Of a DNA stretch of 64,000 nucleotides, positions 26,719-35,459 are shown piece by piece (within the stretch, counting starts at the first letter, position 1; every line of letters begins with the position of its first letter). This DNA is from Christensenella sp. UBA7703 (GTDB lineage: Bacteria; Bacillota; Clostridia; Christensenellales; CAG-138). A program made the position numbers and the translations under genes. The stretch is taken from positions 30,226-94,225 of the forward strand of contig DLGD01000018.1 in the NCBI GenBank assembly GCA_002482505.1, in the 5' to 3' direction. Under the pieces are notes generated by a model. That model did not search any database, was not told the DNA's origin, and saw only the letters and a program-made list of their open reading frames with translations.

Positions 26719-27933
26719 CTAGCGAGATGGTTTTTCCTGCAAAGGAATTGACGCGCCATCGCCGGTAGTTGCCGTACCTTGCTGGAATACGCGCACCGCG
26801 TTTCGTACACGTTTCGCTTCATAAAGCGCTTCATCCGCTTGATTGAACAGGCGGGAAGCGCCATCCTGCTTTGTGTAAACAGAAAGACCGAAACAGACGG
26901 TGGGCTTTAGCTCGGGAATGCCCTCAAACTCCACGCGGCGCAGGCGGAGCTGTGCACGCTCGCAAAGCTGCTCCGCGGTTTGGAGCGTCGTGTTGTGTAA
27001 AATCAGGCAAAACTCGTCCCCGCTGTACCGGTACACGGCGCCTTCGCCGAAGTATTCGCACAGCACGCAGGCAAACTCCATCAGGCAAAGATCGCCAACA
27101 TGATGACCGTAGAGGTCGTTGACCGATTTGAAGTAGTCAATATCCGCAATGCCAAACACAAGCGGCCCGGCAGGCGTAATCTGTTCCAACGCGCGGAGGG
27201 CATCATGCAACGCTTTCCGGTTATAGGTGCCTGTCAATTCATCATACAGAATCGATTCCTTGAGCAATTCGCGCTCCACTTCGCGGCGTAGGCTTGTCTC
27301 GTTTTTGCGCTTCTCATATTGAATGGTTACGATGGAAACAAGGCTGCAACCAATGACGACCGACAGAGCGACGAGAAAATCGATAAAGCGGCTCGCATCC
27401 GCAAACACACTGACTTTATCCAAATCCCAACACAAAAGAAGCTCTGATATGACAAGACTCAACAGCGCGGCCAAGGAGACGAGCCATGTAAGTTTGTAGT
27501 CGGCATAGGTCGTCGTGAGGAAGATTGCGAATGCATAAAGCGCATAAATCGCGACAAACGCGCTATGCGCCGTATAGTAAACAAAGCAAATCAGAACAAA
27601 TAGAAGCGACATTGTATAGATTTTTGTGCGTGAAGAAAGCCGCGTGCTCTTGATTGCAAGACGCGCGGCAAGAAGGAAAAAGCCGGCAAACCCGCTTGGT
27701 ACCAGAATGAACTTGAGGATATAGCGTACGATAGTGGTGGTCAGAATATCGGATGTGGCAATGAAAAACGCCATAGCGATTTCGACGGCAAGCGCGATGA
27801 TAACCAGAACCGCGGCCAGACGAAAGTGCAACTGAAGCCATTCCTCTGTGATGCGATTCAGATCCTGACGAATCGATTCGACATGCAGGGTGTGTTTTGT
27901 TTGCTCTTCCATGTTGACACCCGATTCACTCAT
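26719..27933 (-). CDS. Membrane-bound diguanylate cyclase (GGDEF domain)
   Basis: 404 residues. Residues ~38-230 hold about six transmembrane helices with no recognisable sensor family. A short linker follows (QYEKRKNETSLRREVERELL, possibly a signalling coiled coil). A GGDEF domain then spans ~235-385: DELTGTYNRKAL, ADIDYFKSVNDLYGHHVGD and the active-site loop RYSGDEF. SGDEF in place of GGDEF is seen in some active cyclases. No inhibitory-site RxxD is evident five residues before the loop. Predicted to make c-di-GMP. The ATG overlaps the stop of the VOC gene (ATGA); an internal ATG at 27912 is an alternative start. Confidence 0.87.
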   Translation of the reverse strand: MSESGVNMEEQTKHTLHVESIRQDLNRITEEWLQLHFRLAAVLVIIALAVEIAMAFFIATSDILTTTIVRYILKFILVPSGFAGFFLLAARLAIKSTRLSSRTKIYTMSLLFVLICFVYYTAHSAFVAIYALYAFAIFLTTTYADYKLTWLVSLAALLSLVISELLLCWDLDKVSVFADASRFIDFLVALSVVIGCSLVSIVTIQYEKRKNETSLRREVERELLKESILYDELTGTYNRKALHDALRALEQITPAGPLVFGIADIDYFKSVNDLYGHHVGDLCLMEFACVLCEYFGEGAVYRYSGDEFCLILHNTTLQTAEQLCERAQLRLRRVEFEGIPELKPTVCFGLSVYTKQDGASRLFNQADEALYEAKRVRNAVRVFQQGTATTGDGASIPLQEKPSR

Positions 27934-28382
27934 GTTTTACGCCAGCTTTGCAGTTCCAGAATGTTCCCTTCCGGATCGCGCGCATAGACGACGGTGATCG
28001 TCCGACCGTCTGGATAGCGATTTTCCACGAGATCGCCGACTTGACCGCCACCGTGTGAGAGGACTGCTTGCAGCACTGCGCTTACATCGTCCACCGCGAA
28101 CGCAAGATGCGTAAAACCGCTTGCGTTTACGCTTGGAGCCGTATTGGAAACCACCGCATCATAGCCGAAGATTTCGAGCGTTGGCCCTCCTTCTTCAAAC
28201 CCGGGCAGAGCGAGATGCTCGCCGAAGATGTGCGCGCCCGGGATGCCGGTCAGGCGGTCGACCCAGCTGCCTGAAAGATCCCGCGTTTGCCCGATGCTGC
28301 GGCAACCCAGCACATCGCGGTAAAACGCGATCATCAGCGGAATGTTTTTTGCGATCAAATTTGTGTGGGAATAACGAACCAT
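27930..28382 (-). CDS. VOC-family (glyoxalase/dioxygenase-like) protein
   Basis: 150 residues. One vicinal-oxygen-chelate domain made of two beta-alpha-beta3 modules: RYSHTNLIAKNIPLMIAFYRDVLG at the N-terminus, THLAFAVDDVSAVLQAVLSHGG in the middle, YARDPEGNILELQSW at the C-terminus. A His near the N-terminus, a second His at the start of module 2 and the Glu in ILELQ could be metal ligands. Substrate unknown. The ribosome binding site AGGTG is six bases before ATG 28382, and an AT-rich region with TATAAT sequences lies about 50 bases upstream. Confidence 0.8.
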   Translation of the reverse strand: MVRYSHTNLIAKNIPLMIAFYRDVLGCRSIGQTRDLSGSWVDRLTGIPGAHIFGEHLALPGFEEGGPTLEIFGYDAVVSNTAPSVNASGFTHLAFAVDDVSAVLQAVLSHGGGQVGDLVENRYPDGRTITVVYARDPEGNILELQSWRKT

Positions 28383-28491
28383 ATGACACCTGTGGTGCGG
28401 GTTTACTCACGCGAATGCCCATACTTATTATATTATATTATATAGGATGTTGGTGAAAGGTGAATACGTGAATCAAAGTCCGGTTGAGATA

Positions 28492-29376
28492 CTACTTGGC
28501 TGGCAAAAACTGCACAACGGGCGCACGGAAATAGTCGTAGACCGCTTCTGGAATAAAGCCGCAGGAGAGATAGAGATGGTGCGCACGTGCATTGGTATTG
28601 TCCACCTCGATTAGAACATCCGTCGTGCCCTGCGCAAATGCTTGCTGCAAGAGCAGCGCAACAAGCCCGCGCCCGATGCCCCGGTTTTGCAAGTGCGCTC
28701 GAACGCCAAGCCCAAACAGCGTTGCTTCACCGTCCTCGTAACCAAGAGCGCCTATTGCGACCGGTTCGCCGTTGAGCCGCGCAAGATATTGCTGCCGTGT
28801 GTCGGACTGTATCGCAAGCGCGAGAAAATGCGCGGCACGCTCCGCCTCTTCCGAGAAGCTTTCAGCGCTGATCTGCGACATCACGGCAAGGTCTGCTTCC
28901 GTTGCGCGGTGCAGCGAAAGCCCCGCAGGAACCGCGAGGGTATCCGGGGATTTCGTTTGATCATAGCGTAAGGCATATTCGGTGTGATCCGGCGCGTGAG
29001 GAAAAGATGCCAGCGCAGCTGTGCCGTCTTTCGACTGCGGCTCGCAGACAAATAAAAAATCGGGGATGCCAAGCGCGGATGCTTGGTTTGCTGCCTCACG
29101 CAGCAGCGCGCGAAACACGCCGTGTCTACGAAAAGAAGGGAGAGTGAGCGCGACAAGCTCTGCCTCCTCCTGCGTTGGCGCAAAAAACGTCATCGCTCCA
29201 AGAAGTGTTTCCTCTTCATAACACGCGAGTAGGCAAGGCGCCTCCGGTGAAAAATTGAGGGAAGGGTCGAGAAACAAAGACCCTTTGAGTTGGTCGTGCG
29301 TTTGGCAGACGCGCTCTAGCTCGCGAACCGCATGCACAGAAGCAGTTGTCGGATGGGGAAAACACTGTATGACCAC
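28492..29376 (-). CDS. Tandem GNAT N-acetyltransferase
   Basis: 294 residues from GTG 29376, chosen because AAAGGAG lies at the right distance; an ATG at 29406 has no ribosome binding site. Two GNAT-like halves are seen. The N-terminal one (about 30-130) has LVALTLPSFRRHGVFRALLREA, and the C-terminal one (about 150-290) has the more canonical LGVRAHLQNRGIGRGLVALL followed by VDNTNARAHHLYLSCGF. This resembles the two-domain architecture of MshD-type enzymes, but the substrate cannot be inferred. Stand-alone gene between VOC and MBL genes on the same strand. Confidence 0.8.
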   Translation of the reverse strand: MVIQCFPHPTTASVHAVRELERVCQTHDQLKGSLFLDPSLNFSPEAPCLLACYEEETLLGAMTFFAPTQEEAELVALTLPSFRRHGVFRALLREAANQASALGIPDFLFVCEPQSKDGTAALASFPHAPDHTEYALRYDQTKSPDTLAVPAGLSLHRATEADLAVMSQISAESFSEEAERAAHFLALAIQSDTRQQYLARLNGEPVAIGALGYEDGEATLFGLGVRAHLQNRGIGRGLVALLLQQAFAQGTTDVLIEVDNTNARAHHLYLSCGFIPEAVYDYFRAPVVQFLPAK

Positions 29377-29436
29377 GAGGGTGCTCCTTTCGAGGATTGA
29401 TGACATTTCCGGTTTATCTATGGCTAATTCGATGCC

Positions 29437-30129
29437 TCATTTCGGGAAAACACCGCCATGATAGCAGATGATAGTTTTGGCGCCGAAGGTGAGAACTTTT
29501 TGAAGAGAATGTTCTGCAAGCGCCCGATCTTCCGCAAACTGCGGGTTGGCGAGGGCGAGCGTACCGGAGTCCAGCACGGCTGCATCACCGGCAACCAGCG
29601 TATCCCGGGCGCGCATATAGAGCGAGATGTGCCCAAGCGTGTGTCCGGGCGTTGCGAGAACGTCGCATCCGCCGCAGAATGGCAGAACATCGCCATCTGA
29701 AACCGTCCAATCCACATCGGCGGGCTCAACCTGCTCCAACAGCGAGAGAAACGCCAACCCTGCCGCCTGTGCATCTGCGGTCAACGTAGGCTGAATGGCG
29801 CGCGCCTGTGTCAGGCGGAGCGCGGGCGCTTTTCCCGCGATGTAAGCCGCCTCCAGTTGGCTGGAGATGATCTTGAGCTGCGGGTTGCTCCGCTTGAGCG
29901 CGGCGAGCGTGCCAACATGGTCGTGATCGTGATGCGTTACAATCACATGCGTTAACTGAGCAGGCGAAAATCCAAGCACGGCGAGTGCCGTGGAAAGAAG
30001 GGGCATGCTGCCGACATAGCCGCTGTCGATCAGGACAAGGTTTGATTCATCGCGCAGCAGAACGGGGGAGATTGTGCTTGACGCATCCCCCCATTCCGGC
30101 GCAATGCGCAATAGGAAAAGTTCATTCAT
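29437..30129 (-). CDS. Metallo-beta-lactamase-fold hydrolase
   Basis: 230 residues. Zinc motif HVIVTHHDHDHVGTL (HHDHDH, about 64-69) and later GGCDVLATPGHTLGHISLY (His ligand ~152) and VAGDAAVLDSG (Asp ligand ~170) match the glyoxalase II-like MBL superfamily. No signal peptide, so cytoplasmic. Substrate unknown: thioester, lactone and quorum-signal hydrolases share these motifs. The ribosome binding site is poor (GGGATC), and the gene starts 48 bases after the VOC gene upstream, so it may depend on its transcript. Confidence 0.85.
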   Translation of the reverse strand: MNELFLLRIAPEWGDASSTISPVLLRDESNLVLIDSGYVGSMPLLSTALAVLGFSPAQLTHVIVTHHDHDHVGTLAALKRSNPQLKIISSQLEAAYIAGKAPALRLTQARAIQPTLTADAQAAGLAFLSLLEQVEPADVDWTVSDGDVLPFCGGCDVLATPGHTLGHISLYMRARDTLVAGDAAVLDSGTLALANPQFAEDRALAEHSLQKVLTFGAKTIICYHGGVFPK

Positions 30130-30177
30130 GTTCTGTGATCCCGGCTTTTTTATTGCATGATTCAGATGAACGGCGCG

Positions 30178-31059
30178 TTATCCGTTTCTTGCCTGCTCCA
30201 GCGCACGGATGTCGAGTTTCTTCATCTGCAAGAATGCCTGCGTGATGCGCGCGGCTTCCTCCGGCGCTGCGGAACTCAGCAGTTCACCCATATTCTTTGG
30301 TACGATCTGCCACGAAAGGCCAAACTTGTCCTTGAGCCAGCCGCACTGCTCCGCTTCCGGCACAAACGAAAGCTTCTCCCAATAGTAGTCGATTTCCGCC
30401 TGATCCTCGCAGAGCACCATAAACGAAAACGCTTCGTTGAATGTTTCGTCTCCGCCTACGCCGTGATCCATCGCAACAAACTGGTGCCCGAGCAGCGTGA
30501 GTTCGGCATAGTTCGTCTTCGCGCGGGCGTCTTTCGCTTCGCCGGGCAGATAATGGTTGACATAGCCGGGGATTGCGCCGGGGAAGATGCTCGCATAAAC
30601 CGTAAGCGCCTCCTCCGCCTTGCCGCAGACGGCATCGGAAAAGAGCAAAACCGGACGGATCTTTTGCATGATTTCGTCGGTTTCAAAATAGCACAACTGC
30701 CAACTGAGCCCGAAGCGGTCTTGCAGCCACACATAACGCTTGCTGAATGGATAGGCGCCAAGCGGCATCAGAATGGTTGCGCCTTTACCAAGATGCGCAT
30801 AGAGCGCGTCCACCTCTTCGGCACTGCGACAGGTTACCATCAGCGAGATTGCGGAGTTCAGCGTAAAATAAGGCCCCGCGCTGATGGCGGAAAAGTCCAC
30901 GCCGTCGAGTGTAAACTCCACTGTGTCCACGTCGCCGGAAGGGGTGTCGTGCAGTTGCGAAATGTGCGTAATTTCCGAGCGCGCAAAGATGGATACATAC
31001 CAGTTTGCGGCCTCAACCGCCTGCGTATCGAACCAGAGATGAGGGACAATTTTCTGCAT
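30178..31059 (-). CDS. Two-domain VOC protein (PhnB/3-demethylubiquinone methyltransferase-like fold)
   Basis: 293 residues from ATG 31059, which lies eight bases after AGGAGG; the ATG at 31065 is too close to it. Two similar PhnB-like modules are present. Module 1 begins KIVPHLWFDTQAVEAANWYV and contains VWLQDRFGLSWQLCYFE; module 2 begins KIRPVLLFSDAVCGKAEEAL and contains GWLKDKFGLSWQIVP. This is the widely distributed family annotated as VOC/PhnB-like. Its members mostly have no proven activity despite the methyltransferase-like name. Probable promoter sequences lie in the 282-base gap upstream. Confidence 0.85.
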   Translation of the reverse strand: MQKIVPHLWFDTQAVEAANWYVSIFARSEITHISQLHDTPSGDVDTVEFTLDGVDFSAISAGPYFTLNSAISLMVTCRSAEEVDALYAHLGKGATILMPLGAYPFSKRYVWLQDRFGLSWQLCYFETDEIMQKIRPVLLFSDAVCGKAEEALTVYASIFPGAIPGYVNHYLPGEAKDARAKTNYAELTLLGHQFVAMDHGVGGDETFNEAFSFMVLCEDQAEIDYYWEKLSFVPEAEQCGWLKDKFGLSWQIVPKNMGELLSSAAPEEAARITQAFLQMKKLDIRALEQARNG

Positions 31060-31224
31060 GGCCATTTCCTCCTGTTTGAATTTTTTCGGGTTAAATCGGG
31101 TGGTTCCTGCCGTGTTTGGTTGCTTCTCATCGACTGCTCAAATCCAGTTTTTTGGCGTCCGGATTCAATCCGGCGTATGACTTATTATACCAATTTTCCA
31201 CGTATATGCACGTAAAATTGTGCC

Positions 31225-31253
31225 AACAAAAAACGCCGCTAAGTGCGGCGTTT
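31225..31253 (-). terminator. Terminator between acetyltransferase and VOC genes
   Basis: AAACGCCGC (31231-31239), loop TAAGT, GCGGCGTTT (31245-31253). On the minus strand the stem leads into TTTTTTG. It ends the transcript of the GNAT gene at 31348-31905. Confidence 0.8.
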
Positions 31254-31347
31254 GTGATTGCATACGAAACCCTATCTCACAACAGAAGACTAGATGAAGT
31301 GTATGGTTGCACGATAGTGTGAGGGGTATGAGAGCGATCGGCAATGA

Positions 31348-31905
31348 TCAAACCGATGAATTTGAGAATGGAGGTTCTTTCTGATAAACGGTATTGAAAA
31401 TGCATTTTTGCGCTTGATGAAGCAGCTCGCGGGAGACATTCTGAGGCGCATGCATGAGTAACAGCGGAATATCGGAGACATCACCTTGCAGGCAGGGCTG
31501 AATATAGCCAACCAGACTGAGCGCAAAGCCCAGCCGCTGATAGAAGCCAATTCTGCGCTGCGCAATTTTGCTGCCTGTCGCTTCCACTTCCAGAATGACG
31601 GGCAGGGCGGATTGCGAAAGATACGCCCCCATGATATGGCTGCCGATTCCGTTTCCGCGGGCGGTTTGGCTGACGGCAAAATGTTCGACAAAATAGAATC
31701 CGGGAAACTTCCAGTGTGCGACAAAACCAGTGATTTCGCCTTGCTCCGGGTACACCAATATCCCATACTCGTTTTTTGAGAGCAACGCTTCTGCATCAGA
31801 AAAACAGCGGTGCTCCTGTAACGGAAACGCCTGCTGCATCAGCCGATAGACGGCGGGGAATTCGTGCGCCTGCATCGGGCGCAGAGGAAGGTTCAATCGT
31901 TTCAC
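31348..31905 (-). CDS. GNAT-family N-acetyltransferase
   Basis: 185 residues from a GTG start (31905). Acetyl-CoA motif FYFVEHFAVSQTARGNGIGSHIM (about 91-113) and GFYQRLGFALS (about 143-153) are canonical. The N-terminus LNLPLRPMQAHEFPAVYRLM is typical of stand-alone GNATs. Substrate unknown. A TATAAT at 31936-31931 lies about 25 bases upstream, so this gene probably has its own promoter, with a short leader and only a weak AGCAG ribosome binding site. Confidence 0.82.
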   Translation of the reverse strand: MKRLNLPLRPMQAHEFPAVYRLMQQAFPLQEHRCFSDAEALLSKNEYGILVYPEQGEITGFVAHWKFPGFYFVEHFAVSQTARGNGIGSHIMGAYLSQSALPVILEVEATGSKIAQRRIGFYQRLGFALSLVGYIQPCLQGDVSDIPLLLMHAPQNVSRELLHQAQKCIFNTVYQKEPPFSNSSV

Positions 31906-31942
31906 CTGCTTTTAGAATGGATCTACTTATATTATACCGAAA

Positions 31943-32407
31943 TCATGTGTTGGATGCCAGAATACTCTTCTCCAGAAACACAAATGACAGGTCGTGCGAT
32001 ACCTGCTTTTCCATAAACCTGTGATAGCCGACGCGTTCATAGAGGCGGATGTTTTTTTCGCTCTTGTTGCTGGTGAAGAGCTCATAGCGAGGAGCGGGGG
32101 CTGCCTGCTCAATTGCGTAAAGAAGCTGCGTACCGATTCCTTTGCGCTGATGAGCGGGATGGACGATCAGTTTTCCGATGTACGCGGTACCGTTTTCTTG
32201 CCTTGCGCGCACGGAGCCGACGATTTCACCGCCTTCAACCGCCTTGAGGATGATTCCGCTTTCAAACTCCGCTTCCAACTCCGCAAGCGTTTGCATGAGC
32301 GGGGGAATCGAGAAATTTTGCAGCAAAACCGCCTCGCTCTGGTAGGCGAGGGATTGGAGGGAGAGGATCGCGGGAAGGTCGGGGCGGGTGGCGGGGAGGA
32401 TGGTCAT
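31943..32407 (-). CDS. GNAT-family N-acetyltransferase
   Basis: 154 residues. Start at the second of two adjacent ATGs (32410 and 32407), seven bases after GGGGAG; the first is also possible. Motifs: AYIGKLIVHPAHQRKGIGTQLL (Q-x-x-G-I-G, about 71-92) and ELFTSNKSEKNIRLYERVGY (about 105-125). Substrate unknown. It is the third separate GNAT gene within ~8 kb and precedes the next GNAT by 37 bases on the same strand. Confidence 0.82.
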   Translation of the reverse strand: MTILPATRPDLPAILSLQSLAYQSEAVLLQNFSIPPLMQTLAELEAEFESGIILKAVEGGEIVGSVRARQENGTAYIGKLIVHPAHQRKGIGTQLLYAIEQAAPAPRYELFTSNKSEKNIRLYERVGYHRFMEKQVSHDLSFVFLEKSILASNT

Positions 32408-32501
32408 CATAATGCTCCCCAAAAGTATTGAACTATATATCTGCTTGCTTGAGAAAAAGGACATTCTAAATCATTGATCATACAAACCCAAATGCTTACG
32501 C

Positions 32502-33941
32502 TCAAATTAGTTTTCTGCCAGGGAAACATCTTTCAAAGGCTGAATCAATTATCATTAGGATTCCTGCTTCAGAAGAGTATAGTTCTTTCTCGGAAGACTC
32601 AATGATACCATAGCTGATTCCTTTTACTATGATTTGTGTTTCGATATCCTTAATAGCAGCAGACTCATTCTGCAACTTGGAGTACCAATACAGTTCTAAC
32701 AATAACATTAGTTTATCAAGATTGAAAACATACTTTGCATGATCTCCACTCTTATCAACATTACTTGATATGATTGGCAACATGAAATTGCTTATGACCG
32801 ACAAGAAAGAGACTACATTTTCTTCTGAACATGTTTCTTGAAAAACAGAACGATGCCCGTACTGCATTTCAACTCTCTCAAACAATTGTAGCTCTTCTAA
32901 ACTCAAGGAACAGTTTTTCTTTTCCTTAAGGAACCACCTGTCCCCATAATTTATAAAACACTTTTTCAAGGCTGGATAATGGCCAATGACATCTTCATAT
33001 TCACTCTCAGATAAGAAGTTGCATTTCACACCCCCGGGGGAAATTTGGTTGTAATGTATCCAGCCGATACCTTCGTGGGATAGATCAAGACGAAGACTGT
33101 ACGAATCATAATTATCGAATCCATACAACAAGTGCAGGCGTGTGGTGTTATCCGCATGTTTGGTTCGCTGCTCATAAGGCTTATTCAAATCTTGAAAAAG
33201 ATAGTTCGTTTGGATAGATAGCAAACGTGCGTCCTGCAATAAGCAGTGGAAATTGTCGTATAACTCAGCGCCTATGGATTGGATAGAGTCACTGGCATAT
33301 TTGGCGTGTTTCATAATTTGTAAAATAATAATCAAGTACATTGAGTTCGAATGCACTCTCAACTCATACTTCAAAATTCTATAAATTATCTCTAGATCAC
33401 GCAATTCGTTATCTAAATAATCAATGTCAGCCACCTGGCTTAGATAATCGATATAGATAAATGGTTGAAATGTAGTAAATGTTTGCGGTGCTAAAGTCTT
33501 GGTGATGTTGCCGTTTTGCAAACATTCGAAAGCTCCAGAATTGGTGTTCATATTAGAAATTTGATCGACAATTTCATAAAACAGCTTGATATTGCTTTCA
33601 AGAGATTCACTACTTGCTTCATAATGAATCTTTTCCAACTTGATATTTATTTCGTAATACCGAATTATGCAATCAAACAGCTCGTAACTATACAAAAAAT
33701 CATCCGGATCAATTTTAGCTCCACTCGTTTTTAGCGAATTGTAATCAAAATCTCCCTCGGCATCAACTAGATCAAGCATCTTCTTTAATACTTTTTGGGG
33801 TAGCGGTAGAAAGCCCTCAAAGCTTGACCAGTCTTCTCGTGAGAGTCTTCTTGGAAATACACGCAAACTCGATGCAAGTGCGCATACAACAATCATCTCA
33901 TAATCGGAGAATTTAAATTCAGACAAATCAAGTTGCTTCAT
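32502..33941 (-). CDS. AT-rich orphan protein of unknown function
   Basis: 479 residues that I cannot assign. The DNA is clearly more AT-rich than its neighbours and codon use shifts accordingly (many AAT, ATA, TTA), which suggests recent transfer. No signal peptide or transmembrane helix is evident. Residues ~1-240 look largely helical, and about 270-345 contain a possible beta-rich part (SYSLRLDLSHEGIGWIHYNQ, FINYGDRWFLKE). The C-terminal third is helical (VVSFLSVISNFMLPII; KLMLLLELYWYSKLQNE). The ribosome binding site GAAGGAT precedes ATG 33941. It lies alone between a GNAT and a Rieske oxygenase gene, with no mobile-element genes or repeats beside it. Confidence 0.7.
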   Translation of the reverse strand: MKQLDLSEFKFSDYEMIVVCALASSLRVFPRRLSREDWSSFEGFLPLPQKVLKKMLDLVDAEGDFDYNSLKTSGAKIDPDDFLYSYELFDCIIRYYEINIKLEKIHYEASSESLESNIKLFYEIVDQISNMNTNSGAFECLQNGNITKTLAPQTFTTFQPFIYIDYLSQVADIDYLDNELRDLEIIYRILKYELRVHSNSMYLIIILQIMKHAKYASDSIQSIGAELYDNFHCLLQDARLLSIQTNYLFQDLNKPYEQRTKHADNTTRLHLLYGFDNYDSYSLRLDLSHEGIGWIHYNQISPGGVKCNFLSESEYEDVIGHYPALKKCFINYGDRWFLKEKKNCSLSLEELQLFERVEMQYGHRSVFQETCSEENVVSFLSVISNFMLPIISSNVDKSGDHAKYVFNLDKLMLLLELYWYSKLQNESAAIKDIETQIIVKGISYGIIESSEKELYSSEAGILMIIDSAFERCFPGRKLI

Positions 33942-33995
33942 TCATATATCCTTCTCGCAACAAATTCGAGCCATATTCCCAATATGATATGCAGC

Positions 33996-34964
33996 TTAAT
34001 TCCCTTTCTTCAACAAATCTCTCCGCTTGCGAAACTCGAGAATCGAAAGATCGCCTTGTACGAGGTTTTCTTTCATCATGAATTCGCTCTTTTTCGGCAA
34101 CTGCGTGAGTACGACGCGCCGATCCTGATGCAGAATCACGCTGTTCAGGATGGCGCTGAGCGCATTGACCAGTTGCTTGAGCACGGGCACATGCATGAAA
34201 TCCTGATAAAACCGCAAGTAGATCTGCGTGTTCTCTTCATCAATAGGCGCGAACGCGGCAAGAATACGGACTTTGTCCGCGATGACGTTTTGCCAGACAT
34301 TCGGCATCTGCAGCTGAAGATGGAACAACTTCTCATAATCAACAACCTCGCCCGGCTTCTCCGGATGCTGGCCTTTATCCACTTCGTTTTTCACATAGTA
34401 GGTCATGCGGTTTTCGTTCCATTTTACAACCGGACCGTTGACCAGGGTTTTGCCGCCTCTGCCGATGGTGGTTTTGTGGACAAACGGCAGATGCACGACA
34501 TCCAGCTGGTTCTCGATTGCGCGCGTATAATGCACATTCCAATTCTCAGAAAAACCACCGTAGGAAAATCCCCTGCTCAATTCCTCAAAAAACGGAATCT
34601 CCGGCAACTCCGTGCTGTATTCCCCATACCACACCCAGATGAACCCATGAGCATCACGTGCCGGATAGGCGTGAACGCGGTAGTTCTCCGCGATTTTTGC
34701 GTTTTTACCGTTGGCGGGGATGCATGTTACCCTTCCGGTGCCGTCATACCGGAATCCGTGGAACGGGCACTCGACGTGGTTTTCCACGAGCTTTCCGGTG
34801 CAGAGGGAGGCGCCCCTGTGGCAGCATTTGTCATAGATGCAGTGCACTCCGCCCGCCTCGTCGCGCCAGAAAACCAGTTTTTCCGACAAACGGGTCACGC
34901 CGATGAGTTTGTTCTTTTTGACCTGCTTGGAACCGAGTACGGCATACCATTGGTTTTTGATCAT
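33996..34964 (-). CDS. Rieske non-haem iron oxygenase (PaO/aromatic ring-hydroxylating alpha-subunit type)
   Basis: 322 residues. Rieske 2Fe-2S site: C-x-H in KCCHRGASL (about 46-48) and C-x2-H in VECPFHGFRYD (about 67-70). The mononuclear Fe(II) site is D-x2-H-x4-H in QLDVVHLPFVH (about 153-163). The C-terminal half fits the PaO/KshA-like group. These enzymes insert oxygen into ring substrates using O2 and electrons from a reductase; no reductase gene is adjacent. Unusual for a presumed anaerobe. The ribosome binding site CAGGAG precedes ATG 34964. Monocistronic, just upstream of an intergenic element. Confidence 0.85.
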   Translation of the reverse strand: MIKNQWYAVLGSKQVKKNKLIGVTRLSEKLVFWRDEAGGVHCIYDKCCHRGASLCTGKLVENHVECPFHGFRYDGTGRVTCIPANGKNAKIAENYRVHAYPARDAHGFIWVWYGEYSTELPEIPFFEELSRGFSYGGFSENWNVHYTRAIENQLDVVHLPFVHKTTIGRGGKTLVNGPVVKWNENRMTYYVKNEVDKGQHPEKPGEVVDYEKLFHLQLQMPNVWQNVIADKVRILAAFAPIDEENTQIYLRFYQDFMHVPVLKQLVNALSAILNSVILHQDRRVVLTQLPKKSEFMMKENLVQGDLSILEFRKRRDLLKKGN

Positions 34965-35200
34965 GGGATTCTCCTGTTTGAGGAAATTTTAGATTTTTTA
35001 CATGATGGAAGAACAAAAAGAGCGTGGCGTATTGTTGTTTTTACCCGCTTATGATTTGAATATGCATACCTAAAGTTGAGATTATCTGCTGTATTTCGCT
35101 ATCTTGAGTCCGTTGGCGATCCTACCGCATCATTTTACGTATGATCAAAGACGGTGTTCTGCAGATGACTCGACCCGCTCAAACACTGCAAATATCATAA

Positions 35201-35310
35201 CGCATTTCGGCGGTTTTGGAAATATGCCGATAAGGCGAACATGTAAAACATGTCTGGTTTTAGTCCGAAAACACCGAAACCGCTGCACCAAAACAGGCGG
35301 ACTAAGGCGG
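35201..35310. repeat. Nested inverted-repeat element, possibly a dispersed repeat or structured RNA
   Basis: Three interlocking symmetries are visible. GCGGTTTTGG (35210-35219) pairs with CCGAAACCGC (35274-35283), one G-T. TTAGTCCG (35260-35267) pairs perfectly with CGGACTAA (35298-35305). ACATGT (itself a palindrome) is repeated at 35239-35244 and 35248-35253. The two long stems overlap, so they would be alternative (switch-like) or pseudoknotted if transcribed. Confidence 0.5.
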
Positions 35311-35329
35311 AAGCATGACGACAATCCGT

Positions 35330-35358
35330 TTGCACTTTATAATGAGAACATGTATACT
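35330..35358 (+). promoter_or_regulatory. Promoter of the polysaccharide polymerase gene
   Basis: TTGCAC (35330-35335), 17 bases, TATACT (35353-35358). A leader of about 95 bases precedes the ATG at 35460. Confidence 0.65.
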
Positions 35359-35459
35359 TTACGCTGTGTATCAACGGACAAATAAAACATGAGATTGCTT
35401 TTAGTGCATTGTCTTGCGACTGGTTGTTCACCATACATAATGGAGGGTCAAATAACTGA

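Larger units (their letters stand above)
34965..35459. other. 495-base intergenic region between the Rieske gene and the polysaccharide locus
   Basis: No convincing gene; a 101-codon minus-strand frame across it has no RBS and odd composition. The region holds the nested inverted-repeat element (35201-35305) and the promoter at 35330-35358. The first ~200 bases are AT-rich with nothing recognisable. Confidence 0.6.
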
